The notes: a model not told the origin generated them from the letters alone. 64,000 nt of DNA from Cytophagales bacterium (GCA_013298215.1 JAAFKE010000010.1:40295-104294), one strand, 5' to 3'. Positions 17,686-27,907 are shown, counted from the stretch's first letter. A program made the numbers and translations.

Positions 17686-20496
17686 ATGAAACAGCTATTA
17701 CTCTCCCTTGCGTTCTTGTTTTCAGTACTTTCGAACGCCTCGGGGCAGGCCGTAACGACCAACCCTGCGTTCCCAAATCCCGATGCCGACCTCACCATCA
17801 CGATAGACCTCAAACAGGCCAAGTCGTCGTCGGCGGGTTTATTGGGCAAAACTGATGTTTTTTTGTGGGCTTGGGGCGGCACCGACCTACGAAACTTAAA
17901 GGCCGAGTTCGGGCCAACTGGCCAAAACAACTTCAATATGGCCTTTGAGCCCGGCAAAATGACCCCACTCGGCAACGACGTTTGGAGTATAAAACTAAAG
18001 CCAGCGGCCTACCTGCCCGTGCCAGCGGGCAAAAAGCTGGCTTGGATGGGCGTTTTGGCCAAAAATACCAACGGATCGGCCCAAACCGAAGACTTTATCA
18101 TCAATATGTTCGACGGCAAGCTCAACGTGTCGTTTATCAGACCTGCACTGCCTAACTTTTTCGTCGATGCAAACGCCAAGATTTCGGTGCTGGCACGAGC
18201 GTCGAGTGCGGCAACTTTGGCAATAAGTCTCGACGGCATACCTGTATCTACCGTCACCAACCGAGATTCCGTTGCGCTCGAAATAAACGTGGGCAGCACC
18301 CGTGGCGTAAAACGCACCGTGCGGGCCACCGCCACCACCGCCACCGAAACCGCCACCACCGAGTTTAGTTTTACCATCAAACCCGAGCCAGTGGTGGCCG
18401 CTTTGCCCGCTGGCATTAAAGACGGCATCAATTACTTGTCGGACAGCCGGGTGGTATTGTCGCTTTTTGCTCCCAACAAAAGTTTTGTGTACGCGGTCGG
18501 GGAGTTCAACGATTTTGCAACCAACCCCAGTTCTTTGATGCGCCGCACGCCCGACGGCAATCGGTACTGGTTAGAGATCAACAACTTGGTGCCGAGGCAG
18601 GAGTACGCTTTTCAGTATTTGGTCGATGGCATCATTGGCGTGGGCGATCCTTACGCCGAGTTGATTTTAGACCGCAACAACGACAAAGGTATTCCTGCAA
18701 CGGCCAACACAACCATCAAACCTTTTCCAGAACGTGCCACCGGCGACATCGTGTCGGTGCTTCAAACTGCCCAAACCCCCTACCCTTGGAAGGTAACCAA
18801 TTTTAAGCGCCCCGCCAACGAAGACCTGGTTATCTACGAGCTGCTGGTCAGAGATTTTATAGCTACTCAAAGCTACAAAACCCTCGCCGATTCGCTGGGC
18901 TACCTCAAACGAATGGGGATCAATTGCCTCGAACTCATGCCCATCATGGAGTTTACCAACAACGATTCGTGGGGCTACAACCCCATTTATTACCAAGCCG
19001 TTGACAAAGCCTACGGAACCCGCAACGACCTGAAAGCATTGATCGACAAATGCCACCAAAATGGAATGTCGGTGGTGCTGGACATGGTGCTCAACCAAGC
19101 CGATTTCGAGTTTCCATACGTGAAAATGTACTGGAACGGCAGCCAGCCCAGCAAAGATAGCCCCATGTTCAACGAAACGGCCACGCATCCTTTCAACGTG
19201 TTTTTTGATTTTAACCACGAAAGCCAAGCCACCCGCGACTACGTAGACAGGGTATGCGAGTTTTGGATCAAAGAGTTCAAGTTCGACGGCTACCGCTTCG
19301 ATTTATCAAAGGGTTTTACGCAGGTAAACAGCGGCAGCGACGTGAACCGCTGGGGCAACTACGATGCCAGCCGGGTGGCCATTTGGAAACGAATTTATGA
19401 CAAAATTAGAACCTACGACGCAACTGCCCACGTGATCTTAGAACACTTCGGGGGTATGCAGGAAGAAAAAGAACTGTCGGACTACGGAATGTTGTTTTGG
19501 AGCAACTCAAACGGCGACTTCAGAAACGCCGTGCGCGGCGGCAGCGGTAGTTTCCAGTGGTTGTCTTACAAGAGCCATACTTTTACCAAACCAGCCGCCA
19601 TCGGTTTCATGGAAAGCCACGACGAAGAACGGGTTATGTTCGATGCGCTCAACAAAGGTTTGCAGGGCAACAACGGCACTTACAACGTGCGCGATTTGCC
19701 CAACGCCATGAACCGCGCCAAGGCTGCTGCGGCTTTTATGCTTGCCGTGCCTGGCCCAAAACTAATCTGGCAATTTGGCGAACTTGGGTACGATGTGTCG
19801 ATTGACCAAAACGGACGAACGGGCCGCAAACCCATTAAGTGGGAGTATGCCAGAGACCCCGAGCGCGCAAAGCTGTACAAAGTATATGCCGAGCTCATAA
19901 AATTAAAACTGAACAACCCCGCTTTTAGAAGTGCTGACTTTGAGCTGGTTACGGGCAATCGGTTCAAGACCATCACCATCGACCACCCGAGCATGAAGGT
20001 GCATTTGGTGGGTAATTTCGACACCGACGACGTGCTGGAGCTGCCCAAGTTTCCTAACACAGGGCGGTGGTTCGATTTTTTTACGGGGCAAGAAGTAAAC
20101 TACGCCGATGCCAATGAACTGATGGCGTTGAAAGCGGGCGAGTTTCATATTTATACAACCACTAAAATGGCCACCCCAGAGGCCAACTTAGTGCCCTGGG
20201 CGGCCTACACCAGAGGCGTAATTTTGAGCAATGCCGTAGCCGCCACCAGCCAGTTTACGGTGTCGCCCAACCCCGCCGAGGGTGACATAAATTGGCAAAT
20301 CGACGACGCATATACTGGTGCGGTGCAGGTGCAAATTCGCGACGTGTTGGGGCGGAGTATCAACCACCAAACCTTGCAAAAAGACCAAGGAATACTCCGA
20401 AGTACCATTGTTTTGCCAAACGCACCGCCAGGTTTATACATCATCGAGGCAACCATGGGCCAGCGGCGTTTGGTGCGGAAGGTACTGAAAAGGTAG
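17686..20496 (+). CDS. Secreted alpha-amylase (GH13) with T9SS sorting domain
   Basis: This 936-residue protein has a signal peptide (MKQLLLSLAFLFSVLSNASG), N-terminal beta domains, a GH13 barrel, and a C-terminal type IX secretion domain (TVSPNPAEGDINW ... PPGLYIIEATMGQRRLVRKVLKR). The likely catalytic residues are D539 in GYRFDLSKGF (nucleophile), E586 in VILEHFGG (acid/base) and D646 in ESHDEER (transition-state support). Region I reads DMVLNQ where most amylases have DxVxNH, so the usual His is Gln. It is probably exported by the type IX system and attached to the surface or released. Its polysaccharide substrate is likely starch-like. Confidence 0.93.
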   Translation: MKQLLLSLAFLFSVLSNASGQAVTTNPAFPNPDADLTITIDLKQAKSSSAGLLGKTDVFLWAWGGTDLRNLKAEFGPTGQNNFNMAFEPGKMTPLGNDVWSIKLKPAAYLPVPAGKKLAWMGVLAKNTNGSAQTEDFIINMFDGKLNVSFIRPALPNFFVDANAKISVLARASSAATLAISLDGIPVSTVTNRDSVALEINVGSTRGVKRTVRATATTATETATTEFSFTIKPEPVVAALPAGIKDGINYLSDSRVVLSLFAPNKSFVYAVGEFNDFATNPSSLMRRTPDGNRYWLEINNLVPRQEYAFQYLVDGIIGVGDPYAELILDRNNDKGIPATANTTIKPFPERATGDIVSVLQTAQTPYPWKVTNFKRPANEDLVIYELLVRDFIATQSYKTLADSLGYLKRMGINCLELMPIMEFTNNDSWGYNPIYYQAVDKAYGTRNDLKALIDKCHQNGMSVVLDMVLNQADFEFPYVKMYWNGSQPSKDSPMFNETATHPFNVFFDFNHESQATRDYVDRVCEFWIKEFKFDGYRFDLSKGFTQVNSGSDVNRWGNYDASRVAIWKRIYDKIRTYDATAHVILEHFGGMQEEKELSDYGMLFWSNSNGDFRNAVRGGSGSFQWLSYKSHTFTKPAAIGFMESHDEERVMFDALNKGLQGNNGTYNVRDLPNAMNRAKAAAAFMLAVPGPKLIWQFGELGYDVSIDQNGRTGRKPIKWEYARDPERAKLYKVYAELIKLKLNNPAFRSADFELVTGNRFKTITIDHPSMKVHLVGNFDTDDVLELPKFPNTGRWFDFFTGQEVNYADANELMALKAGEFHIYTTTKMATPEANLVPWAAYTRGVILSNAVAATSQFTVSPNPAEGDINWQIDDAYTGAVQVQIRDVLGRSINHQTLQKDQGILRSTIVLPNAPPGLYIIEATMGQRRLVRKVLKR

Positions 20497-20525
20497 GTTT
20501 TACGAACAGCGCACAAAACGCCCGC

Positions 20526-21947
20526 TTACCACTCGGCCAGGCCAGCCGCAAAGAGCAGCGTTGCCTTCGATTTTTCGTATTTAGCCTTGATGTTTTCGGC
20601 TTTTAGGAGCAGTTCGTTCAATTTTGCCTCGCGCGAGTTCACCAAAAAAAGTGAGCTCTCGCCCATCTCAAATTTTTGGGTTTCGGCGCGAACCAAAATC
20701 TCTTGGTTCGAAACCGCCTTTTGCTGAATGGCCAGTTGAAGCTCCATGTTTTTTACGTCGTTGTAGGCCGCATTTACTTCGTTCAAAATCTCGCGCGATA
20801 GCAACTTTCGTTCAAAATCGGTTTGCAACTGCTTGATTTTTACCAGCTCCAATTTTCCGCGCTCCTTCCGAAGAAACAACGGCATCGAAAAATCGACCCC
20901 CAATTTGTAGTTATCCCGCAGAAACTTTTGCCCCAAATTGGCATCATTAAAAAAGCCGTCGGCGCCAGTTGTGAGGGCAGCCGCATCTACTTTTATTTTG
21001 GGCATCAGCATTTGCCGCGCCAGCAACCTGTCAATGTTCAACTGCTTTTGTTTGAAATCTATCTTGATGAGTTCGGGGTGCTGCTGCCGCGCTCGCTCCA
21101 GTAGGTTGTCTAACGTTTGTGGATTTATGGCCTGGTTGAAAAACGACTGCGGAACGGCAAATTCGGGCAGTTCGAGTGGCTCTCCCGATTCTTTCCAGAG
21201 GTAGTTAGACAGCATGAGGCGGGTGTTTTGCAGTTCGACCGCCGCTTGGTCGCGCTGTACTTGGCGGTCTTGGAGCGTCACCAGGGCTTCGGTCGTATCT
21301 ACCGCCGCCAAGTCGCCGATCAACGCCCGCTGCCGCACGGCTCGGAAGCGCACATCGGCCAGGTCGTAGAAATCTTGCAGCAAGCGGTACTGCTGGTACG
21401 AATACGCCCACGACCAGTAGTCTTTGGCGGCGCTCAGAATAATTTTGTTGATGTCCTTTACCTGCTCGGCCTGGGCTATTTTCTGAAAAAGCTGGGCTTG
21501 CTTCACCGTAGCTCTGCGTGCATCTATCAGAAGGTTTTGGCCAACTGGCAGGCTAAAGCCCACGTAAGAAACCCCCTGAGGCGGTGTCAGAATGTCGGTT
21601 CCGAGGGTCTTGCCCAGGTTGCGCTCGTAGCCTGCTTTGAGGTCGATACCCGCCCACCAAATGGGGACTTTGAGCTGGGTGTCCCAAAAATTAAAATAAT
21701 TAGTTCCCTTAAAATCTTTCTGGTCGTAGTTCATTTCGATCTTAGGGTCAAAACTTCCGCGCGCCACCAGAAGCTCTTGTTTGGCACTTTCGGTGAGCAA
21801 ATTGGCTTGCTTCACAACGGGGTGGTTTTGAAGTACCACATCGTACAGATCTTTGAACGTAAACACGGCTTTTGGATCTTGCGCCCACCCAAAGCAGGGC
21901 CAAAGTGTGGCAAGAATGACTACGATAAATCGGTGGATTGGCCTCAT
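20526..21947 (-). CDS. TolC-family outer-membrane channel of an export operon
   Basis: This 473-residue protein begins with a signal peptide (RFIVVILATLWPCFGWAQ) and has the long helical repeats of TolC proteins (FTFKDLYDVVLQNHPVVKQANLL at the start, EILNEVNAAYNDVKNMELQLAIQQKAVSNQEILVR near the end). It should form the outer-membrane duct for the upstream HlyD-like adaptor and ABC protein. The ATG at 21947 overlaps the HlyD stop in an ATGA junction; a farther in-frame start lies inside the HlyD gene and was rejected. It is the last gene of the three-gene operon. Confidence 0.9.
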   Translation of the reverse strand: MRPIHRFIVVILATLWPCFGWAQDPKAVFTFKDLYDVVLQNHPVVKQANLLTESAKQELLVARGSFDPKIEMNYDQKDFKGTNYFNFWDTQLKVPIWWAGIDLKAGYERNLGKTLGTDILTPPQGVSYVGFSLPVGQNLLIDARRATVKQAQLFQKIAQAEQVKDINKIILSAAKDYWSWAYSYQQYRLLQDFYDLADVRFRAVRQRALIGDLAAVDTTEALVTLQDRQVQRDQAAVELQNTRLMLSNYLWKESGEPLELPEFAVPQSFFNQAINPQTLDNLLERARQQHPELIKIDFKQKQLNIDRLLARQMLMPKIKVDAAALTTGADGFFNDANLGQKFLRDNYKLGVDFSMPLFLRKERGKLELVKIKQLQTDFERKLLSREILNEVNAAYNDVKNMELQLAIQQKAVSNQEILVRAETQKFEMGESSLFLVNSREAKLNELLLKAENIKAKYEKSKATLLFAAGLAEW

Positions 21948-23296
21948 TTCTTGTCTCCTTTCTCTGCTTGTTGGTCTTCTACGTAATTGGGTGGAAACCC
22001 ATTGAGCTGCCTCCAAATTTCCCACCAAACAGACACGTTATCGAGCATCACCCAGCCGTGCGCACCCGCACCCAACCTGATGGGCTCGGGCCAGGCTTCT
22101 TGGTTTTTGTCGGGCTTTACCAGCAACCGATAATCCCCATTTTTACTCGTTACGCGGTCTATAACCTCGATCGTGCCGCCAAAAGTACCCACCGAAGCCG
22201 ACGGCCAGCCCGAAAACTGCAAAGCTGGCCAGCCATCGAACTCCACCCGAACTGGGCGCCCTATGGCCACCAGGGGCAGATCCATGGCTTTTATATACAA
22301 CTCCACGGCCATTCGGGGGTTGTTGGGCTGGAGCGTCACCACCGACTCTCCCTCTTTTATTGTCTCTCCCAAACCAGCCTTCAATGCCTTGACTATGTAG
22401 CCGCTTTGGGGCGAGAGCACGTAATATTTATCGCGCCGAACCTGAATGTTGGCGTACTTATTTTTAAGTTTCGACAGTTCGCCGTCGCCGTCGGCCACGC
22501 TCGACACCGCCGAGCTGCGGTCGGACATGGCCTTGGCAATATCTTTGCGGTACTCGGCATCGACCGAACTCAGCTCCACTCTCGAGTTGATGAGCTCATT
22601 GCGTGAGATCGCCAGTTTTTGTTCCAACGAAATCACCTTGGCGTTGTCTTCTTGAATTTTCAAACGCCTGGTTTCGAGATCGGTAAGCGAAAAAAGCCCG
22701 TCCTTGTATCCTTTTTCAAACCGCGCCACGCGGTCGGTGGCAATCTCAAAATTGCGGCGTTGTGCCAATAGATCGGTACTGTCTGAGATGACTTTAAAGC
22801 GTGCCTGTCTTACTTTGTTGCGGGCTTTTTGGAGGCTAAAGTCAAGGGCATTTTTGAGGGCAGCCACCTGCTGATCCAACGCCGCAACCTTGTCGTAGTA
22901 GGCGTTTATGCCCGCCTGCTTGGCGTTCATTTGCTCACGGGTTCTTACCAAAATATTGGGGTCAAAGTACTCGTCTTTTACCTCCGTAATGGTCAGCAAG
23001 GTATCACCTTTGTTCACAAAAGCTCCTTCTTGCACGTACCATTTTTGAATTTGGCCACCCACGGGGTTCTGCACGTTTTGGGGCCGATCTTGCGGGTTGA
23101 GGGCCGTTACAGCACCTTTTCCGTCGATGTTTTGTTGCCACGGCAAAAACATCACAATCACCAGCAGTATCAGAATAATGCGGATCCACCAGGCTAATTT
23201 TCGACCCGTTTTGGGTGTACTAAGGGTTTTGAGCGAATGCAGTTCCAAGTTTTCAAACGCGGTTTTACTGACGCTATTTTTAGATATGTTCAACAT
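21944..23296 (-). CDS. HlyD-family periplasmic adaptor
   Basis: This 450-residue membrane-fusion protein has one N-terminal transmembrane segment (IRIILILLVIVMFLPW, about residues 38-53), a split lipoyl/biotinyl-like domain (VGGQIQKWYVQEGAFVNKGDTLLTI and SPQSGYIVKALKAGLGETIKEGE), a long coiled-coil hairpin between them, and a C-terminal beta-barrel region with a Trp-rich tail. It should bridge the inner-membrane ABC protein and the TolC channel. It lies 24 bp downstream of the ABC gene and overlaps the TolC gene by 4 bp, which supports one operon. The cargo is unknown. Confidence 0.92.
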   Translation of the reverse strand: MLNISKNSVSKTAFENLELHSLKTLSTPKTGRKLAWWIRIILILLVIVMFLPWQQNIDGKGAVTALNPQDRPQNVQNPVGGQIQKWYVQEGAFVNKGDTLLTITEVKDEYFDPNILVRTREQMNAKQAGINAYYDKVAALDQQVAALKNALDFSLQKARNKVRQARFKVISDSTDLLAQRRNFEIATDRVARFEKGYKDGLFSLTDLETRRLKIQEDNAKVISLEQKLAISRNELINSRVELSSVDAEYRKDIAKAMSDRSSAVSSVADGDGELSKLKNKYANIQVRRDKYYVLSPQSGYIVKALKAGLGETIKEGESVVTLQPNNPRMAVELYIKAMDLPLVAIGRPVRVEFDGWPALQFSGWPSASVGTFGGTIEVIDRVTSKNGDYRLLVKPDKNQEAWPEPIRLGAGAHGWVMLDNVSVWWEIWRQLNGFPPNYVEDQQAEKGDKK

Positions 23297-23320
23297 TTTT
23301 TTGCTTTTAGTGTACCCTAA

Positions 23321-25519
23321 CTACATCACTGCCAACTGAAAAGATGGCTCTTTGATGAGTTCCTTGAAAGTTCCCTGGGCGGCTATTTTACCATCCTCCA
23401 TCACCAACACGCGGTCGCAGGAGGCCATCATAATGGGGTCGTTAGAGATCACAACCAACGACCAGGTGTTGGTTCGGTCGGTCAATACATCAATTAACCG
23501 CAGCCGCTCCTTTTTTTCTATTTCTTGCAACAAATCATCGATCATTAACAATTTGGGCTTTGTAATCATACAGCGCGCCAGGGTTATTTTGGTCACAAAA
23601 CTTTCGGCGTACCGGCGGCCACCAGCAATCATTTGGGTGTTGAGACCTTCGGGAAACTTGGCTATTTTGTCGCCGATCTGCAATTTGTCTAACACCCAAC
23701 GCACGTCTTCCAGTGTGACGCCCTCGCGCCCCATGGTTATGTTTTCTAAAATAGTGCCGTCAAAGATGTCGTCCGACGAGATATTTTTTTCGATGTGGTC
23801 GCGCAACGTGGCAATGTTCACGTCCCGAATCGAAATGCTGTTGTATGTCACCAGGCCCTCGAAGGAGGTCAGGATACCAGAAAGGATTTTGAGAAGGGTA
23901 TTTTTCCCCGACCCGTTTAGCCCCGTCACGCATATTCTCTCGCCTGGGGCAATCTCCAAATCAATGCCGTTGAGGGCATATTTTGAAGCCTCTGGATATT
24001 TATATTTGAGGTCTTTGACCCGCACCGCCAAGCCGCCCACGCAGTCGCTGGGTAAGATATTAAACCCTTTTTCTGACTCCAAGGGCAGATCGGTGACAGT
24101 CCCTAATTTTTCTACGGCCGTTAGCAGGTCAAAGATAACATCTACGCTTTGGATCAGTTTTTCGATCGACCCCGTGATGAGTACAATAATGATTTCGGAG
24201 GCCACAAACTGCCCCAGCGAGATCTGCCGACTTACCACGAGTGTTGTTCCCAAAATAAGCAGGCCGCCAATGATGAGTACCTTAAAAGCCACGGCATTGT
24301 AATAGAACACTTTAAGAATCTTAAAATGTTTGGCGCGGTAATTAAGGTAGCTATTGACGAGGCCGTCCATTTTCTGAATTGGTAGGTTGGTGTTTCCCGC
24401 CAATTTGAACGAGTAAAGTGTACGCGCCACGTCTTCGAGCCACTGCGCTATTTTGTATTTGTATTTCGACTCGGTGAGGCTGGTTTCTAAGCCTTTGCGG
24501 CCGTTGAAGGCGATGATGAGCGTCAGCGCAAAGAGTGTCACGATGCCAAAAACCACAAAAAACGGGTGGTAGAACGACAAAAGTATGATTCCGAAGAGTA
24601 TCTGCAAAACTGCCGAGGTAATGTCGATAAGCAGTTTGGGAAGCGATTTTTGAACGTTCAGAATGTCGAAAAATCGGTTCATCAGCTCGGGTGGGTAGTA
24701 TTTGAGCAACGCCTCGGCCCGCACCCTCGGAATCCGGTAGGCAAATTCAAAGGCAGCTTTGGCAAAAATCCTCCGCTGCAAAACCTCCACGAGCGTCACC
24801 TGAGTTACTTGCAAAATACCGCTCAAAAGTACCCCCAAAATGACCAGCCCGATCAGCACATACACCGAGCTAAATACCAAGCCACCCGATATTAAATTTA
24901 TAATGGCCTGAATACCAAGTGGCAAGCTCAAGCTGATGAGCCCCACCACAATGGCGTAGAAATAAATAAAGGCAATATCTTTTTTCTCGTTGCCCAGCAA
25001 ACGCATCAGCCGTCGCAGGGGCGTGAGCGGCTTGGCATCGGGGTTGTGTAGCGATGCGTCGTCGCTGACGAGGGCTTTCATCGGAAAAGTCGTCAGAAAA
25101 ACAACCTTGCCGTTTTTCTGCGCGTCGGCATTATTCTCAAATACAACTGGCCTGTACACGCCCTGCGTCCAGGGCTCGGTGTTTCCGTTTGCCAACAATT
25201 GCTCATCAATTTTTTTGCCGTTTATGTCGCGCCCGCCAACCACAGGCACCACGTCGCCGCCCGATTGTTCGAAGTACAAAATTGGGTAATCGGTTTCGGC
25301 CAAAAGCGCACCGAACGAGTCTTTTTCTAACTGGTGCACCATTAACGTGAGGTCGTAGAGCCGCGCGTATTTGATTAGTTCGTCAACGAAAGAAGCAACT
25401 TGGTTTGGCGCGTACTGGATGGTTTGTTCAACGAGTTCTTTGGCGGGAACGTAATCGTTTTCTTGACCCACGGCTTCGGCCAACCGTTTGGTGATGGCTC
25501 TGATGTGAAAATGGTTCAT
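23321..25519 (-). CDS. Type I secretion-like ABC exporter with divergent ATPase motifs
   Basis: This 732-residue exporter has a C39-peptidase-like N-terminal domain of about 160 residues with no cysteine (so not proteolytic), an ABC membrane domain with about six segments (from residue 178) and a C-terminal nucleotide-binding domain. The ATPase motifs are all altered. Walker A is GLNGSGKNT (K539, with N540 replacing the usual Ser/Thr). The Q-loop Gln is apparently Ser. The LSGGQ signature region reads AESFVT (638-643). Walker B ends in D661-D662, with Asp instead of Glu. The H-loop His is N693. It leads an operon with HlyD and TolC, and a terminator separates it from the FKBP gene. It may be a weak or regulated ATPase, or a divergent functional lineage. 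Confidence 0.88.
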   Translation of the reverse strand: MNHFHIRAITKRLAEAVGQENDYVPAKELVEQTIQYAPNQVASFVDELIKYARLYDLTLMVHQLEKDSFGALLAETDYPILYFEQSGGDVVPVVGGRDINGKKIDEQLLANGNTEPWTQGVYRPVVFENNADAQKNGKVVFLTTFPMKALVSDDASLHNPDAKPLTPLRRLMRLLGNEKKDIAFIYFYAIVVGLISLSLPLGIQAIINLISGGLVFSSVYVLIGLVILGVLLSGILQVTQVTLVEVLQRRIFAKAAFEFAYRIPRVRAEALLKYYPPELMNRFFDILNVQKSLPKLLIDITSAVLQILFGIILLSFYHPFFVVFGIVTLFALTLIIAFNGRKGLETSLTESKYKYKIAQWLEDVARTLYSFKLAGNTNLPIQKMDGLVNSYLNYRAKHFKILKVFYYNAVAFKVLIIGGLLILGTTLVVSRQISLGQFVASEIIIVLITGSIEKLIQSVDVIFDLLTAVEKLGTVTDLPLESEKGFNILPSDCVGGLAVRVKDLKYKYPEASKYALNGIDLEIAPGERICVTGLNGSGKNTLLKILSGILTSFEGLVTYNSISIRDVNIATLRDHIEKNISSDDIFDGTILENITMGREGVTLEDVRWVLDKLQIGDKIAKFPEGLNTQMIAGGRRYAESFVTKITLARCMITKPKLLMIDDLLQEIEKKERLRLIDVLTDRTNTWSLVVISNDPIMMASCDRVLVMEDGKIAAQGTFKELIKEPSFQLAVM

Positions 25520-25598
25520 CGGGTTTTTACATTCGTGAGAGTAGGAGTCATGCGAGGGACTTTTTTATAACGCAAAAGGTCTTTTTTTGTTTGAGTGG

Positions 25599-25635
25599 CC
25601 ACAAAAAAACGACTTTTTACGTCGTTCTTTTGTGG
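25599..25635 (-). terminator. Intrinsic terminator after the FKBP gene
   Basis: A 15-bp stem with one mismatch (25599-25613 pairing with 25621-25635, 7-nt loop) contains T-rich arms. It lies just after the FKBP stop and before the ABC exporter gene on the same strand, so it probably separates the two transcripts. Confidence 0.7.
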
Positions 25636-25640
25636 TTGTT

Positions 25641-26075
25641 TCAGGCATCGATTCGTACCAATTCGAGGTCAAAAACCAGGTCTTGGCCGGCCAGTTCGTG
25701 GTTGGCATCTACCGTTATAAACTCGTCGGTCAGTTCTGTTACGACCACCTGTACCTCCTGGGCGTTGCCGTCGGCGTGCATATTGAGCAGGTCGCCTACT
25801 TGCACCTGCATATCTTGGGGCATATCGGCGCGGTTGAACGTAAAAATCATGTCAGGATTAGATTCGCCGTAGGCTTCGGCGGCGGGGATGATTACCTGTT
25901 TTTTTTCGCCGAGGCTCATTCCCGCCACCCCGTCGTCGAAACCCTTAATTACCATACCCCCACCGAGTTGAAATGCCAACGGCTCGCGCCCCTCCGACGA
26001 GTCGAACTGCGTACCGTCGGTGAGCGTACCTTTGTAGTGAACCTGCACGTTGTCTCCTGTTTTTGCTACTGTCAT
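25641..26075 (-). CDS. FKBP-type peptidyl-prolyl isomerase, SlyD-like
   Basis: This 144-residue cytoplasmic protein is a SlyD/FkpB-like prolyl isomerase. It catalyses cis/trans change at Xaa-Pro bonds and often acts as a folding chaperone. The FKBP core is visible ([46 protein letters not shown]), and a SlyD-type insert-in-flap domain follows ([21 protein letters not shown] ... [17 protein letters not shown]). There is no signal peptide and no His-rich metal tail. It lies 45 bp downstream of the proS gene on the same strand and could be co-transcribed with it. Confidence 0.92.
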   Translation of the reverse strand: MTVAKTGDNVQVHYKGTLTDGTQFDSSEGREPLAFQLGGGMVIKGFDDGVAGMSLGEKKQVIIPAAEAYGESNPDMIFTFNRADMPQDMQVQVGDLLNMHADGNAQEVQVVVTELTDEFITVDANHELAGQDLVFDLELVRIDA

Positions 26076-26120
26076 TGTTTGTTATTATTATGGTTTATAA
26101 TCGTTGAATTTCTTTGATTG

Positions 26121-27596
26121 TCAATACGCCCTTGCAAACACCACCCGCTGGCTGGAGGGTTTTCCAGTCAGAATGCAGCGGCCTTCTTCGTGCGGGGCAT
26201 CAAAAGGAATGCAGCGAATGGTGGCCTTGGTTTCTTCTTTGATGCGCTCCTCGGTTTCGGGCGTGCCGTCCCAGTGAGCGAGAATAAACCCACCTTTATC
26301 GTCCAAGATTTGCTTAAAAGCCGTGTAGTCGTCCACGCGGTGGGTGTTTTCTTGCCTGAATGTATGGGCTTTTTGGTAAATCGAAGCCTGAATATCGTCG
26401 AGCAGGTCGGCAATGTATTTGACAACGCCGTCGATGGCCACCGTTTCTTTTTGTTTTGTGTCGCGGCGGGCCACTTCCACCGTTCCGTTTTCGAGGTCGC
26501 GCGCGCCCATCGCCAAGCGCACTGGCACGCCCCGGAGTTCGTATTCGGCAAACTTCCAGCCAGGTTTGTTGGCATCCGAACTATCGAATTTGACCGATAT
26601 CCCCAGTTTTTTGAGCTCCTTTGTTAGCTCGGCAACTTTTTCGGCAATGGCCGCCAGCTGCTCGTCGCTCCGATAAATGGGGATAATAACGACCTGAATC
26701 GGGGCCAATTTGGGCGGCAACACCAGCCCGTCGTCGTCGGAGTGGGCCATAATGAGCGCCCCCATCAAACGGGTAGATGCCCCCCACGACGTACCCCAAA
26801 CGTACTCGAGCGTACCCTCTTTGGTCTGAAACTTCACATCGAAAGCCTGGGCAAAGTTCTGTCCCAAAAAATGCGACGTACCCGCTTGCAAGGCTTTGCC
26901 GTCTTGCATCATGGCCTCAATGCAGAGTGTGTCGTCGGCCCCAGCAAAGCGTTCGTTGGCGGTTTTGTGGCCCTTTAGCACGGGCATGGCCATCCATTCT
27001 TGGGCAAAAGTAGCGTAGGTTTCGAGCATTTGGCGGGTTTCGGCCAGGGCTTCGTTTCTGGTGGCGTGGGCGGTGTGGCCTTCTTGCCACAAAAACTCGG
27101 TGGTGCGCAAAAATATCCGCGTGCGCATCTCCCAACGCACCACGTTTGCCCACTGGTTTATGAGCAGCGGCAGGTCGCGGTAAGATTGAATCCAGTTTTT
27201 GTAAGTGCTCCAAATGACAGTTTCAGAAGTAGGCCGCACGATGAGTTCTTCTTCCAATTTGGCATCGGGATCAACGATTACACCGCCACCGTTGGGGTCG
27301 TTTTTGAGGCGGTAGTGCGTCACTACGGCACATTCTTTGGCAAAACCCTCCACGTGGCTTGCCTCCTTACTCAAAAAAGATTTGGGAATAAAAAGCGGAA
27401 AGTACGCGTTTACGTGGCCCGTTTCTTTGAACATATCATCGAGGGCGCGTTGCATTTTTTCCCAGATAGAAAAACCGTATGGCTTTATGACCATGCAACC
27501 GCGCACGGCAGAATTTTCGGCCAGGTCAGCCCTTTTTATCAACTCATTGTACCACTCCGAATAGTTTTCACTGCGCTTTGGTAATGTCTTTGCCAT
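26121..27596 (-). CDS. proS: Prolyl-tRNA synthetase
   Basis: This 491-residue class II aminoacyl-tRNA synthetase charges tRNA-Pro. It is the short type found in archaea, eukaryotes and some bacteria, without the editing INS domain of the E. coli type. Visible features are the N-terminal [15 protein letters not shown], motif 2 ([23 protein letters not shown]), motif 3 near [29 protein letters not shown], the anticodon-binding domain ([11 protein letters not shown]), and a C-terminal Zn-domain-like tail ending in VFARAY. The length is usual for this type. The start follows from family alignment ([20 protein letters not shown]). Confidence 0.96.
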   Translation of the reverse strand: MAKTLPKRSENYSEWYNELIKRADLAENSAVRGCMVIKPYGFSIWEKMQRALDDMFKETGHVNAYFPLFIPKSFLSKEASHVEGFAKECAVVTHYRLKNDPNGGGVIVDPDAKLEEELIVRPTSETVIWSTYKNWIQSYRDLPLLINQWANVVRWEMRTRIFLRTTEFLWQEGHTAHATRNEALAETRQMLETYATFAQEWMAMPVLKGHKTANERFAGADDTLCIEAMMQDGKALQAGTSHFLGQNFAQAFDVKFQTKEGTLEYVWGTSWGASTRLMGALIMAHSDDDGLVLPPKLAPIQVVIIPIYRSDEQLAAIAEKVAELTKELKKLGISVKFDSSDANKPGWKFAEYELRGVPVRLAMGARDLENGTVEVARRDTKQKETVAIDGVVKYIADLLDDIQASIYQKAHTFRQENTHRVDDYTAFKQILDDKGGFILAHWDGTPETEERIKEETKATIRCIPFDAPHEEGRCILTGKPSSQRVVFARAY

Positions 27597-27907
27597 TTTT
27601 TATTGTTTATAAGGAAATTCTAATGTGTGTTCTTGCCATAGTCCAATAAAATACCTCCGAAATATTTGCGTGGCACTACCCACTGAAAGTCAGCTATTTA
27701 GGTGTTATGCGTGTCAGAAATACACCCTTAACATTTTGATTTACTGGTAGTTAGGTACGAAAATAATTTTAACATTCTTGGTCAAACACTTGCAAAGATA
27801 CTTTTTTATCCTAAATTTGTATGGACCAACATTAATTTGTCGTTTTATATAAACAATGCAAGTGGTTTGGGGTTTATTTTTCATCCAACATAAAAAAACA
27901 TAAAGCA
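27597..27907. other. 311-bp divergent intergenic region
   Basis: This spacer separates proS from the low-complexity lipoprotein gene, which point away from each other. The only signal I see is the promoter at 27790-27819. No small gene, terminator or riboswitch was recognised. Confidence 0.5.
27790..27819 (+). promoter_or_regulatory. Putative promoter of the low-complexity lipoprotein gene
   Basis: TTG at 27790-27792 is followed after 19 bp by TAAATTTG at 27812-27819, a good Bacteroidota -33/-7 match. This leaves a leader of about 80 nt before the ATG at 27908. Confidence 0.55.
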
